Shown here: positions 14,199-22,738 of the stretch, one piece after another
Numbering within the stretch: position 1 is the stretch's first letter
Layout of the letters: each line of letters starts with the position of its first letter
Assembly (NCBI GenBank): GCA_937952925.1
Contig: CALFYA010000187.1
Coordinates: 1-24,502, forward strand
Direction: 5' to 3'
Length of the DNA stretch: 24,502 nt
From: an uncultured Moraxellaceae bacterium
GTDB lineage: Bacteria > Pseudomonadota > Gammaproteobacteria > Pseudomonadales > Moraxellaceae
Translations under genes and position numbers: made by a program
Notes under the pieces: model-generated
The model's input: only the letters and a program-made list of their open reading frames with translations
What the model was told of the DNA's origin: nothing
The model's database searches: none

Positions 14199-15242
14199 TT
14201 AGCGGGTAAAACGATCTTGCAACCACGACAAAATACGGGTGGCATCCCCTGCCCGTGACTGCGAGCTATTGGCACCCATTAGCACAATCACCGCAGGGCG
14301 TTGATTGACTTGGGCTTGCATCACCACACAGCGACCTGCTTCGTTGATATAGCCGGTTTTAGACAAGCCAATATTCCACTGTCCATTGCGTACCAATGAA
14401 TTGGTATTACCAGCACGCAGCACACGTGTCCCCAAATTAAAGTCATACGATTGCTGGGTGGAAAACTGACGAATCACCCCATAGTCGTAAGCGGCACTCA
14501 CCATACGTGCCAAATCGCGGGGCGAAGCCGAGTTGCGGGAGTCCAATCCAGTGGGATCACCAAAAAACGCCGTAGTCATACCCAAGGCTTTGGCTTTGGC
14601 ATTCATGGCACGCATAAATGCGTTGTAGCCACCCGGATAGGTACGTGCCAATGACTTAGCCGCAGGGTTTTCTGACTTCATCAATGCCATCAGCATCATT
14701 TCAGCACGGTTGAGGGTATCGCCTACGCGCAGATTGGAGCTGGCACTCTTGGGGCCTACAAAATCATCAGGCTGCAACACAATTTTTTCAGCCATATCCA
14801 AACGCGCATCGGCCACCACCATTGCTGTCATCACTTTGGTGATTGACGCCATCGGCAGCACTTGATCGGTTTTTTTACCATACAAAATATCGCCACTACT
14901 GCCATCCATCACCACCGCTGCATTGGCATTTAAGCTCAGTACATTTTGCACCTTTTGTACGGCAGCTTCACTGCCGCTACGTACCTGCTCCACAATGGTG
15001 GTGAGGGTTGCAGGGGGCGTCGGCACGACCGGACGCGTTGGCAATTGACGCACATCTACGGCCAATTCGTTGAAGGTTTCACCTTCAGACATCATCTGAC
15101 GGGCTTGATCATCACTCCATCCCATTTGAGCAGTACGCGGTTGCTGCTCAATGGTCAAAGCAGCTTGAACCGACAGGCTCAAGGTACTCAAACCAATCAT
15201 CCAACAACAGCCTTTGACGGCAGACAAAAAAAACGGTTTCAT
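14199..15242 (-). CDS. pbpG: D-alanyl-D-alanine endopeptidase PBP7
   Basis: This 347-aa protein starts at the ATG at 15242, giving MKPFFLSAVKGCCWMIGLST and a signal peptide ending VQA (residue 27). The longer upstream frame lacks a signal peptide start, and AGGA lies about 9 nt before this ATG. The S11 peptidase motifs are complete: Ser133-Ile-Thr-Lys136 (MASITKVMT), Ser190-Glu-Asn192 and Lys295-Thr-Gly297 (LSKTGYINEAG). The family cleaves D-Ala-meso-DAP cross-links in peptidoglycan. It is divergent from gacA, matching the Acinetobacter order as I recall it, where pbpG is linked to serum survival. PBP5/6-type carboxypeptidases are excluded by the missing C-terminal amphipathic domain. Confidence 0.92.
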   Translation of the reverse strand: MKPFFLSAVKGCCWMIGLSTLSLSVQAALTIEQQPRTAQMGWSDDQARQMMSEGETFNELAVDVRQLPTRPVVPTPPATLTTIVEQVRSGSEAAVQKVQNVLSLNANAAVVMDGSSGDILYGKKTDQVLPMASITKVMTAMVVADARLDMAEKIVLQPDDFVGPKSASSNLRVGDTLNRAEMMLMALMKSENPAAKSLARTYPGGYNAFMRAMNAKAKALGMTTAFFGDPTGLDSRNSASPRDLARMVSAAYDYGVIRQFSTQQSYDFNLGTRVLRAGNTNSLVRNGQWNIGLSKTGYINEAGRCVVMQAQVNQRPAVIVLMGANSSQSRAGDATRILSWLQDRFTR

Positions 15243-15328
15243 GATGGGCATCCTGCTGGCACTATGGATGAGAGAAGCGACGACAAAGCAGCCGAGGGCT
15301 GCACAACGTTGCGACAGATCCACTACGG

Positions 15329-15344
15329 TTCACTTGAAAGTGAA
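15329..15344. promoter_or_regulatory. Inverted repeat in the pbpG/gacA divergent region
   Basis: TTCACTT (15329-15335) and AAGTGAA (15338-15344) form a perfect dyad with a 2-bp centre. It lies 87 bp before pbpG and 99 bp before gacA, between the two divergent genes, so it could be an operator for either. Confidence 0.35.
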
Positions 15345-15442
15345 AAATTGCGTCAACACTAGCATGACCAATCGCTAATGGAATACGCAAGGTTATACAC
15401 TTTCGTTAACAAAAAATTTACCACGTTACGAGGGAGTGGGAA

Positions 15443-16078
15443 ATGGTCAAGGTACTGGTCGTTGATGATCATGAATTAGTCCGTACAGGGATTTGTCGAA
15501 TGCTGGCTGACCATCCGGATATTGAAGTGGTCGGTCAGGCTGATTCTGGTGAGATGGCGATTGATTTGGTGCGACGCTTACACCCACAGGTGGTGCTGCT
15601 CGATGTAAATATGCCCGGTATTGGCGGGGTCGAAACCACTCGCCGCTTGATTCAAATCAGCCCCGATATTCGGGTGCTGGCGGTGAGCGGTTTGGCCGAA
15701 GAACCGTACCCGTCACTGCTGCTCAAAGCTGGTGCCAAAGGCTATATCACCAAAGGTGCACCGCTTGAAGAAATGGTGAGAGCGATCCGCAAAGTGATGC
15801 AAGGCGGCAAATATTTTAGTGCCGATATCGCCGAGCAGCTGGCGAGTAGTTATTTGTCGGATCAACACAACTCGCCGTTTGATTTGCTGTCTGAGCGGGA
15901 GATGCAAGTGGCGATGATGGTGGTCAATTGTGTCAGCCCGCAAGAAATCGCCGATCGGTTGTTTGTCAGTGTCAAAACCGTGAACACTTATCGGTATCGG
16001 ATTTTTGAAAAACTTGGCATTGATAGCGATGTCAAATTGACCCACCAAGCCATGCGTTATGGATTAATTAAGCCCTAA
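15443..16078 (+). CDS. gacA: GacA/UvrY-family response regulator
   Basis: This 211-aa regulator follows a strong GAGGGAG ribosome binding site. The receiver domain (1-120) begins MVKVLVVDDHELVRTGICRM, with acceptor Asp54 (LLDVNMPG) and the C-terminal Lys in YITKGA. The LuxR-type helix-turn-helix (about 148-205) includes LSEREMQVAMMVVN and SVKTVNTYRYRIFEKLGI. Sequence and length fit GacA/UvrY, the partner of the GacS/BarA kinase controlling CsrA-sequestering small RNAs. No gacS is nearby. The gene ends 1 bp before pilS and so is probably co-transcribed with pilSR. Confidence 0.93.
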   Translation: MVKVLVVDDHELVRTGICRMLADHPDIEVVGQADSGEMAIDLVRRLHPQVVLLDVNMPGIGGVETTRRLIQISPDIRVLAVSGLAEEPYPSLLLKAGAKGYITKGAPLEEMVRAIRKVMQGGKYFSADIAEQLASSYLSDQHNSPFDLLSEREMQVAMMVVNCVSPQEIADRLFVSVKTVNTYRYRIFEKLGIDSDVKLTHQAMRYGLIKP

Positions 16079-16079
16079 C

Positions 16080-17663
16080 ATGATCACCTCTGTTGAAGAA
16101 TCCCCAATCCTCTCACCGATCCGCCGCCTTGGATTGATTTATGCGGCGTATCGGATGGTCTTGTCGTTCTTCTTGATTCTGCTGTTTTTACTCACCGTCA
16201 ATAATCCGATTGTGGGCGCTTTTGCGCCTTATCTGTATTTACAGTCGATTGCAGGCTATTGTTTTGCCACCCTGATGGGCTATGCGGTGTTTCGGCACTG
16301 GCCGTTTCAACATCAAAGTCAGCTCTTGGTGATGCTGATTGTCGATGTGTTGGCACTGTCGGTCATGCTGTATGCCAACGGCGGCCCTAGCCTACAGATG
16401 ACCATGCTGTATTTGGTGGTGGTGGTTGCGGCCAATATTTTGCTGCCCTCGGTGCGTGCGCTGATGGTGGCATTGCTCGCGGTGATTATGGTGGTGTGGC
16501 AGCAGTTCTTTTTTGCCATCACTCAACAAACCGATATCCGCAGTATTGGCGGTGCCATTTTACTGTCGATTAGCTTTTTGGGCGTCTCACTGCTGACCCG
16601 TCATGTGGTCAAGCGCCTACAAGATGTGGAAGCGGTCGCCGCCAAGCAAGCCCGCCAAATGCGGCAATTGCAAATCATCAATCAACGGATTGTCGAGCGG
16701 ATGCAATCGGGCGTGTTGGTGCTCAATCAGGATCTACAGGTGATCGTCGCCAACCAAGCCGCACAAGCGCTGCTCAATCGACAAATTCGGGTGGGCTATC
16801 CTTTGCATCGCATTTCCACACAATTTGAGCATTTGGTACAGCATGCGATTGATGATGGCATGGAGCAACTTGTGCTCGACAGTGATACAGAAGGTCAGCG
16901 GCAAACCCTTGGGATTTACTTGAGTAGTCTGGACTACAAAGACTCTTCCCCCATGTTGATTTTGTTTATCGAAGGCTTAGAGCGGGTTAATCAACAAGCT
17001 CAACAACTCAAACTCGCTTCACTCGGTCGGCTAACGGCCAGTATTGCCCATGAGATTCGCAATCCATTGGCTGCAATTAGCCAAGCAGCGGAGCTGTTGC
17101 AAGACACCATTGTCGATGCGGCGGATCAAGAACTGCTGTCGATGATTTGCAAACAAAGTCAGCGCATGAATCACATTATTGAAAATGTGCTGCAATTGTC
17201 ACGGCGGCAAAAAGCCACACCGCAGACCCTCACATTCGACCAATGGCTGCACGCGATGCTCCACGAGCATTTTGCCGGTTCCCCTCACATTTCGACTCAA
17301 TTACAATCAGACTTGCTGGTACGCTTTGATCCTCAACAGCTCGAACAGGTGTTGATGAATCTGATTCAAAATGGACTGTACCATGCCCAAAAAATCCAGA
17401 CCCAGCCGCATGTACGCTTGATTGCCAGCTATGATGAGCAGCATCGCGTGCAACTGGATGTGACCGACAACGGCGCAGGGGTGAATGAAGAGGCACGCAA
17501 AACCTTGTTTGAACCATTTTTTACCACCGAACCGCAAGGGACTGGCTTGGGATTATATTTATCCCGCGCCTTTTGCGAGGCCAATGGAGCACGTTTATTT
17601 CATGTCCCCACTCCTACAGGCGCTTGTTTTCGTTTAATTTTTTCACCAACAACCCATGCTTAA
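16080..17663 (+). CDS. pilS: PilS-type sensor histidine kinase
   Basis: This 527-aa membrane kinase starts 1 bp after the gacA stop. Six hydrophobic segments lie between about 18 and 175, followed by a PAS-like region (about 200-300). The kinase core has the H-box SIAHEIRNPLAAISQ with His324, the N-box around Asn427-Asn431 (NLIQNGLYHA), the G1 box TDNGAGV (462-468) and the G2 box GTGLGLYL (487-494). Length and layout match PilS of Pseudomonas (about 530 aa), which senses pilin in the membrane and controls pilA transcription with PilR. pilR follows 41 bp downstream. Assignment is secure from domain order plus the partner gene. Confidence 0.93.
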   Translation: MITSVEESPILSPIRRLGLIYAAYRMVLSFFLILLFLLTVNNPIVGAFAPYLYLQSIAGYCFATLMGYAVFRHWPFQHQSQLLVMLIVDVLALSVMLYANGGPSLQMTMLYLVVVVAANILLPSVRALMVALLAVIMVVWQQFFFAITQQTDIRSIGGAILLSISFLGVSLLTRHVVKRLQDVEAVAAKQARQMRQLQIINQRIVERMQSGVLVLNQDLQVIVANQAAQALLNRQIRVGYPLHRISTQFEHLVQHAIDDGMEQLVLDSDTEGQRQTLGIYLSSLDYKDSSPMLILFIEGLERVNQQAQQLKLASLGRLTASIAHEIRNPLAAISQAAELLQDTIVDAADQELLSMICKQSQRMNHIIENVLQLSRRQKATPQTLTFDQWLHAMLHEHFAGSPHISTQLQSDLLVRFDPQQLEQVLMNLIQNGLYHAQKIQTQPHVRLIASYDEQHRVQLDVTDNGAGVNEEARKTLFEPFFTTEPQGTGLGLYLSRAFCEANGARLFHVPTPTGACFRLIFSPTTHA

Positions 17664-17704
17664 ACCTTCTGATTGAAGGCTTATGTTTTGCAAGGATAAA
17701 CGAC

Positions 17705-19198
17705 GTGTCACGAAAAATTGCTCTCATTGTCGATGATGAAGCGGATCTGCGGACGTTGATGCGTCTGACCCTGATGCGGATGGGGATTGACTGTGAATTG
17801 GCCGCCAACTTGGCGGATGCGTATCGCTTGCTCAAACACAAACGTTTTGATGTGTGTCTGACCGATTTAAATTTGCCCGATGGGCGTGGATTAGAATTGG
17901 TGGCACATATCAGCGAGCATCACCCACAGCTGCCGGTGGCGGTGATTACCGCTTATGGCAGTATGGATATTGCCATTGATGCACTCAAAGCCGGTGCGTT
18001 TGATTTTGTCAGCAAACCGATTGAGCTTGCTCGCTTGCGCGAATTGATCGAACGCGCCTTACAGGTACATCAGTCGGCCACCGCATCACCACAGTCGCAG
18101 AGCTTGAGCGAGCAACGTTTGATTGGGCAATCGAGTCGTATGCAACAGGTGCGTACCATGCTCAACAAACTCGCTCGCTCCCAAGCACCGGTGTATATCA
18201 GTGGTGAGTCGGGCACCGGAAAAGAAGTGGTGGCGCGGCTGATCCACCAGTTGGGGCCGCGCAGCAATGGCCCGTTTATTCCGGTCAACTGTGGTGCGAT
18301 TCCCGCCGAGTTGATGGAAAGTGAGTTTTTTGGGCATAAAAAAGGCAGTTTTACCGGCGCCACCGAAGACAAACAAGGGCTGTTTCAATCGGCCAGTGGC
18401 GGTACGCTTTTTTTGGATGAAGTGGCCGATCTGCCACTGTCGATGCAGGTCAAATTGCTGCGTGCCATCCAAGAGAAAAAAGTCCGCCCAATTGGCACCC
18501 AAAGTGAAATTCCAGTCGATATTCGGTTGCTCAGTGCCACCCACAAAAACCTAGAAGACATGGTACAGGCTGGGCATTTTCGCCAAGATTTGTTTTATCG
18601 CATCAATGTGATTGAGCTGCTGCTGCCCCCTTTGCGCGAACGTGAGCAGGATGTGCTGTTGCTCGCTGATGCCTTTTTGCAACGCATTTGTCAGGAGTGG
18701 GAGATTGAACCACCCACCTTGTCGGATGACAGCAAGCGTCTGCTCCTCAGCTATAGCTTCCCAGGTAATGTGCGTGAGCTGCAAAACACCCTTGAGCGAG
18801 CATTGACCCTGTGTGAAGGGCAGGTGATTTTGCCCGAACATTTACAATTGGATTTGCGTCGTTGCCAACCCGAAAGCCTGTTGGTTGATGCCAGTTTTGA
18901 TGATTTTCCGGTGCTTGGTAGCGCTCCCCCTGCGTCTACATTGGCAGTCACCGCTGCAACCGAACTCCCCGCGCTCACCGCTCAAGGCTTACCCGCGGAA
19001 GGTCTGGAGCTGTATTTGCAACACATCGAAAAACAAATCATCCTCAAAGCGCTCGAACAAAGCCACTGGAATCGCACTGCCGCTGCCCGTAAGTTGGGCA
19101 TGAGTTTTCGCTCACTGCGCTATCGCCTGAAAAAACTAGGGCTAGGCGAAGAAGAAGATTTGGCTGATGAAGGGGTTTTGGATGACCATAACGATTAA
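17705..19198 (+). CDS. pilR: PilR, sigma-54-dependent response regulator
   Basis: This 497-aa NtrC-family activator starts at GTG 17705, 8 nt after AAGGA. The open frame upstream overlaps pilS in another phase and is not used. The receiver domain (1-120) has Asp54 (LTDLNLPDG). The AAA+ domain (about 139-365) has Walker A GESGTGKE (167-174), the sigma-54 contact loop GSFTGA (214-219) and Walker B GGTLFLDE (232-239). A Fis-type helix-turn-helix lies at about 445-475 (NRTAAARKLGMSFRSLRYRL). It should activate pilin genes from sigma-54 promoters. The last 17 bp overlap the downstream lipoprotein gene, implying coupling. Confidence 0.95.
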   Translation: MSRKIALIVDDEADLRTLMRLTLMRMGIDCELAANLADAYRLLKHKRFDVCLTDLNLPDGRGLELVAHISEHHPQLPVAVITAYGSMDIAIDALKAGAFDFVSKPIELARLRELIERALQVHQSATASPQSQSLSEQRLIGQSSRMQQVRTMLNKLARSQAPVYISGESGTGKEVVARLIHQLGPRSNGPFIPVNCGAIPAELMESEFFGHKKGSFTGATEDKQGLFQSASGGTLFLDEVADLPLSMQVKLLRAIQEKKVRPIGTQSEIPVDIRLLSATHKNLEDMVQAGHFRQDLFYRINVIELLLPPLREREQDVLLLADAFLQRICQEWEIEPPTLSDDSKRLLLSYSFPGNVRELQNTLERALTLCEGQVILPEHLQLDLRRCQPESLLVDASFDDFPVLGSAPPASTLAVTAATELPALTAQGLPAEGLELYLQHIEKQIILKALEQSHWNRTAAARKLGMSFRSLRYRLKKLGLGEEEDLADEGVLDDHND

Positions 19199-19748
19199 GC
19201 ATGTCGCGCTCTGGTGTGGATTGACCCTGAGCGCCTGTCAGTACACGCCTCTGACACCCACACAGCAACTCCAGCTCGGCCTTGGTGCAACGCAAACGGC
19301 ATCCTCTGTCCACGCCGCCGAGCGGCTGCTACAACAGGCGCTGACAGGCTTTATCCAACAACACGATCCCCTCGGACAGGCCAAGACCGCCTTTGCGCTC
19401 GGTGAGTTGTACAAGTCGACCCGTTGGCAAGACACCCTTCATCCACCTGCCACGCTAGAGAGCTATCAACAATCGAGTCAATATTTTGCGCAAGCCGCAC
19501 AGCTGTATGTGGATTTGGGGCAACCGCTGGTGGCAGGTTCGGCTTATGTGGGGGCGGCTAATGCGGCACTCTTGGCCGATCGTTTGAGCCAAGCCTGTGG
19601 CTATCATGCACAGGCATTACAACTCGCTGCCCAGCCTGCGCCCGCAGATCAAGCGACAGCGCATGCACAACTACAGAAAAATCTTACTTTTTTTGCGGAT
19701 TTGACGGTGGTGTGTTTGGCGCAGCCGTCGCGACCGACATCGTCGTGA
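19182..19748 (+). CDS. Small lipoprotein with helical repeats
   Basis: This 188-aa protein starts at ATG 19182, with GAAGGGG 6-7 nt upstream and overlapping the end of pilR. The signal peptide ends in LTLSAC, predicting a lipidated Cys19. The mature part is Ala- and Gln-rich with paired helices, such as AERLLQQALTGFIQQHDPLG and SYQQSSQYFAQAAQLYVDLG, resembling two or three TPR-like units. I do not recognise a named family; a PilF-type pilotin is possible given the pil context but is not supported by any specific motif. Its last 65 bp lie opposite the 3' end of the ctp gene. Confidence 0.7.
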   Translation: MTITIKHVALWCGLTLSACQYTPLTPTQQLQLGLGATQTASSVHAAERLLQQALTGFIQQHDPLGQAKTAFALGELYKSTRWQDTLHPPATLESYQQSSQYFAQAAQLYVDLGQPLVAGSAYVGAANAALLADRLSQACGYHAQALQLAAQPAPADQATAHAQLQKNLTFFADLTVVCLAQPSRPTSS

Positions 19749-20958
19749 CCGGTGTAACAGGAAGTAGTCGCTGCCGCAAAATATCCATGGCCTGTTGCAA
19801 CACCACATCATGCTGCGCACTTGGATCGGGTAACGGCAAACGAATATCGGGTTGAATCCCCCGCCCTTCGATCATCCGATTGTTGGGGGTGTAATAACGC
19901 GCCACGGTCAGCTTGATCGCACGGCCATTTTCAATCGGCCAGAGCTTTTGTACCGAGCCTTTGCCATAGCTGGTTTGCCCCACAATCAAGGCACGCTGAT
20001 GATCTTGCAAGGCACCCGCCAACACTTCTGATGCCGACGCTGAGTAGCGATTCATCAACATAATCACCGGCAAGCCGGCATAACGCTGCTGTGACAAGGC
20101 TTGATAGCGCTGTTCAGGCTCGCCACGTCCTCGGGTCGAGACAATCAATCCTTGATCCAAAAAATAATTGGCGACTTCTACCGCACTCGACAATAAGCCG
20201 CCAGGGTTGTCGCGTAAGTCCAGCACGATGCCACGCACTTGATCTTGCTGTGTCCAAGGATCCAAAATGGCCTGAATTTGTGCACCGGTTTTGGTTTGGA
20301 AGGCATGGATTTTCAGCACCCCAATCCCATCAGCCGAACGCTCAGATTCGACCGCTTGGGCATCGACGATTTGACGTAATACCCGCACTTCACGGCTGCG
20401 CTGGCCTTGACTGCTGACTTGTAGGCGCACGGTACTGCCCACCGCACCCATCAGCAACTGGTCGATATCTTGTTGGCTGAGGTTGCGCAGGGTTTTGCCA
20501 TCTATACGCACCACCACATCCCCCACCACCAGACCGGCACGCATGGCGGAAGAATCCGGCTCAACCCGCTCAATCCGCCATTGGTCATTGGTTTGCTTGA
20601 GTGTCACGCCCGAACGCGCCATTTCACCATCAGTAAACTCTAAGATGGTGTCATAGCTTTTGGCATCTAAAAACTCAGAATAAGGATCTAATTCGGCGAG
20701 TAACCCATGTAAGGCATTATCAAACAGCTGTTCGTCACTGACTGGCTCGACGTAGTGCTGACGAACGCGCTCATAGACGTCGGCAAACAAGCGCAGCGAT
20801 GCCAGTGGCAACGGCGGTTCGTCCGCCAGCTCAGGGCTGACCTGTGCGGGCGGTGTGCTGGTTGGTGTTGGGGTGGAATCAGGCGATACGGCGATCACTG
20901 AGCACGAGACGCTCCATATTCCAAATCCACAGGCCATCCACCAACCGGCTTTGTTCAT
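19684..20958 (-). CDS. ctpA: C-terminal processing protease (S41, CtpA-like)
   Basis: This 424-aa exported serine protease has an N-terminal hydrophobic signal (about 5-24) and a Pro/Thr-rich linker. A PDZ domain follows (about 108-195, VEPDSSAMRAGLVVGDVVVR), then the S41 catalytic domain. The catalytic residues are Ser308 in NRYSASASEVLAGAL, with Lys333 and Gln337 in SYGKGSVQ, the Ser-Lys pair of tail-specific proteases. The substrate-groove motif VLDLRDNPGGLL (246-257) is also present. In relatives it trims periplasmic or peptidoglycan-linked proteins. The start codon overlaps the gpmI stop (ATGA), so the two are translationally coupled. The C-terminal tail is Pro/Thr-rich and overlaps the opposing lipoprotein gene by 65 bp. 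Confidence 0.93.
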   Translation of the reverse strand: MNKAGWWMACGFGIWSVSCSVIAVSPDSTPTPTSTPPAQVSPELADEPPLPLASLRLFADVYERVRQHYVEPVSDEQLFDNALHGLLAELDPYSEFLDAKSYDTILEFTDGEMARSGVTLKQTNDQWRIERVEPDSSAMRAGLVVGDVVVRIDGKTLRNLSQQDIDQLLMGAVGSTVRLQVSSQGQRSREVRVLRQIVDAQAVESERSADGIGVLKIHAFQTKTGAQIQAILDPWTQQDQVRGIVLDLRDNPGGLLSSAVEVANYFLDQGLIVSTRGRGEPEQRYQALSQQRYAGLPVIMLMNRYSASASEVLAGALQDHQRALIVGQTSYGKGSVQKLWPIENGRAIKLTVARYYTPNNRMIEGRGIQPDIRLPLPDPSAQHDVVLQQAMDILRQRLLPVTPVTTMSVATAAPNTPPSNPQKK

Positions 20959-22514
20959 GCAGTTACCATGTCCAGCAAAGAGCGGCCAGTCATGTCGGCT
21001 GGCACAGGAATATCCATCAATTGCAGTAAGGTTGGGGCAACATCGGCCAAGATACCACCGGTGACAATGGTGGCCGCGTGATTGCCCACATAAATCAACG
21101 GCACAAATTCGGTGGTATGTTGGGTATGCACCTGACCACTGTCATAGTCCATCATTTGCTCGACGTTACCATGATCAGCCGTGATCAGCATCTCTCCATC
21201 CATCTTTTGTACCGCATCGTATACACGACCAATACACACATCCAAAGCTTCGACCGCTTTGACTGCTGCCGCGTATACACCGGTATGCCCCACCATGTCA
21301 CCATTGGCAAAGTTGACCACCAACAGATCGTATTTGCCCGACTCAATTGCCGCCACCAATTGATCAGTGACTTCAAAGGCGCTCATCTCAGGCTTGAGAT
21401 CATAAGTCGCCACATCGGGTGATTTGATCAAGATCCGATCTTCACCCGCGTAGTTTTCTTCGCGGCCACCACTAAAGAAAAACGTGACGTGCGCATATTT
21501 TTCGGTTTCGGCAATGCGCAGTTGGGTTTTGCCTAGACTGGCCACATATTCACCAATCGAGTTTTTCAGCTCGTCTGGCGCATACGCAACAGGTGCAGGA
21601 ATTTTGGCCGAATAGCGGGTGAGCATCACAAAACGGCTCAGTGCCGGACGCACCGCACGAGTAAACCCTGCAAAATCATCTTCGACAAAAGCACGGGTCA
21701 ATTCACGGGCGCGGTCGGCACGGAAGTTCATAAACACGATGCTATCGCCATCTTGGATACGCACCGACTCACCCACCACGGTGGCTTTGACAAATTCGTC
21801 GTTTTCACCGGCAGCGTATGCGGCGGCCAAACCCGCTTCGGCGCTGTCGGCTTGACGCACCCCCACGCCTTCGGTCAGCAAGCGATAGGCTTGCTCAACC
21901 CGCTCCCAACGCTCATCGCGATCCATGGCATAATAGCGGCCACACAATGAGGCAATCCGGCCTGTGCCTGCACCGGCTTTGCCACTTGCCGCAGCCAAGG
22001 CAGCATCCATTTTTTGTAAAGAAGGTTCGGCACTGCGCGGTGGGGTATCACGGCCATCCAAAAACGCATGCACATACACGGTGGCACCCCGACCTATCGC
22101 CAGCTCACACATGGCGATCAGGTGATCTTGGTGCGAATGCACACCGCCTTCGGATAGCAAACCAAACACATGCAGCGCGCCGCCTGCGACTTTGGCTTGT
22201 TCCACAGCATCGACGAGCACGGGATGGTTAAAAAACGCACCTTCACGGATGTCTTTGGTGATCCGTGTGAAGTCTTGGTACAACACACGGCCTGCACCCA
22301 AGTTCATGTGTCCGACTTCGGAATTGCCCATTTGGCCGTCAGGTAAACCCACATCTTCCCCTGACCCCGAAATCAGCCCATGCGGATGTTTGGCTTTAAT
22401 GGCATTGAGGTTGGGCGTGTTGGCGGCCAAAATGGCGTTGTCTTCAACCGCTTCACGATGACCAAAGCCATCCAAAATCATCAGCACATGCGGTTTACGG
22501 GTTGCCACGGTCAT
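20955..22514 (-). CDS. gpmI: 2,3-bisphosphoglycerate-independent phosphoglycerate mutase
   Basis: This 519-aa enzyme starts at the ATG at 22514 (MTVATRKPHVLMILDGFGHR), the family's usual start; the upstream extension is not needed. It interconverts 3- and 2-phosphoglycerate in glycolysis and gluconeogenesis using two manganese ions. Visible motifs are the metal Asp15 (LDGFG), the phosphoserine Ser65 (GQMGNSEVGHMNLGAG), HAFLDGRDTPPRSAE, RYYAMDRDERWERV, MNFRADRARELT, NFANGDMVGHTG and ADHGNVEQM. All catalytic blocks are intact and length fits (about 510-520). It is translationally coupled to the ctp gene, the order I recall in Acinetobacter and many other gammaproteobacteria. Confidence 0.97.
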   Translation of the reverse strand: MTVATRKPHVLMILDGFGHREAVEDNAILAANTPNLNAIKAKHPHGLISGSGEDVGLPDGQMGNSEVGHMNLGAGRVLYQDFTRITKDIREGAFFNHPVLVDAVEQAKVAGGALHVFGLLSEGGVHSHQDHLIAMCELAIGRGATVYVHAFLDGRDTPPRSAEPSLQKMDAALAAASGKAGAGTGRIASLCGRYYAMDRDERWERVEQAYRLLTEGVGVRQADSAEAGLAAAYAAGENDEFVKATVVGESVRIQDGDSIVFMNFRADRARELTRAFVEDDFAGFTRAVRPALSRFVMLTRYSAKIPAPVAYAPDELKNSIGEYVASLGKTQLRIAETEKYAHVTFFFSGGREENYAGEDRILIKSPDVATYDLKPEMSAFEVTDQLVAAIESGKYDLLVVNFANGDMVGHTGVYAAAVKAVEALDVCIGRVYDAVQKMDGEMLITADHGNVEQMMDYDSGQVHTQHTTEFVPLIYVGNHAATIVTGGILADVAPTLLQLMDIPVPADMTGRSLLDMVTA

Positions 22515-22581
22515 GGGGATACTCGACTTGCCAAAATGAATGCGGCGAATTTTACTCTGAACCGCCACCAAGCACCATGTC

Positions 22582-22620
22582 ATCGGTGTGTGTTGATTTG
22601 TTGATCAGATCCACACCGAT
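22582..22620. promoter_or_regulatory. 9-bp inverted repeat between gpmI and the AraC-type gene
   Basis: ATCGGTGTG (22582-22590) and CACACCGAT (22612-22620) are perfect inverted repeats separated by 21 bp. The half-site centres are 30 bp apart, about three helical turns. They lie in the 224-bp divergent region between gpmI and the araC-type gene, so they could bind a dimeric regulator. Confidence 0.4.
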
Positions 22621-22738
22621 CTACACAACATCACGTTTATGACCACACAAACAGGCACAGATGACAATTCCCCTTTGGTCGATGATCATCTAAAGTGTTT
22701 GGGTATTTTGCGTCGATTGACTGCGGAGATCCTCTGGC

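Noticed and set aside
17573..17704. 44-codon N-terminal extension of PilR overlapping pilS
   Set aside because: The receiver domain begins right after GTG 17705, which has an AAGGA site.
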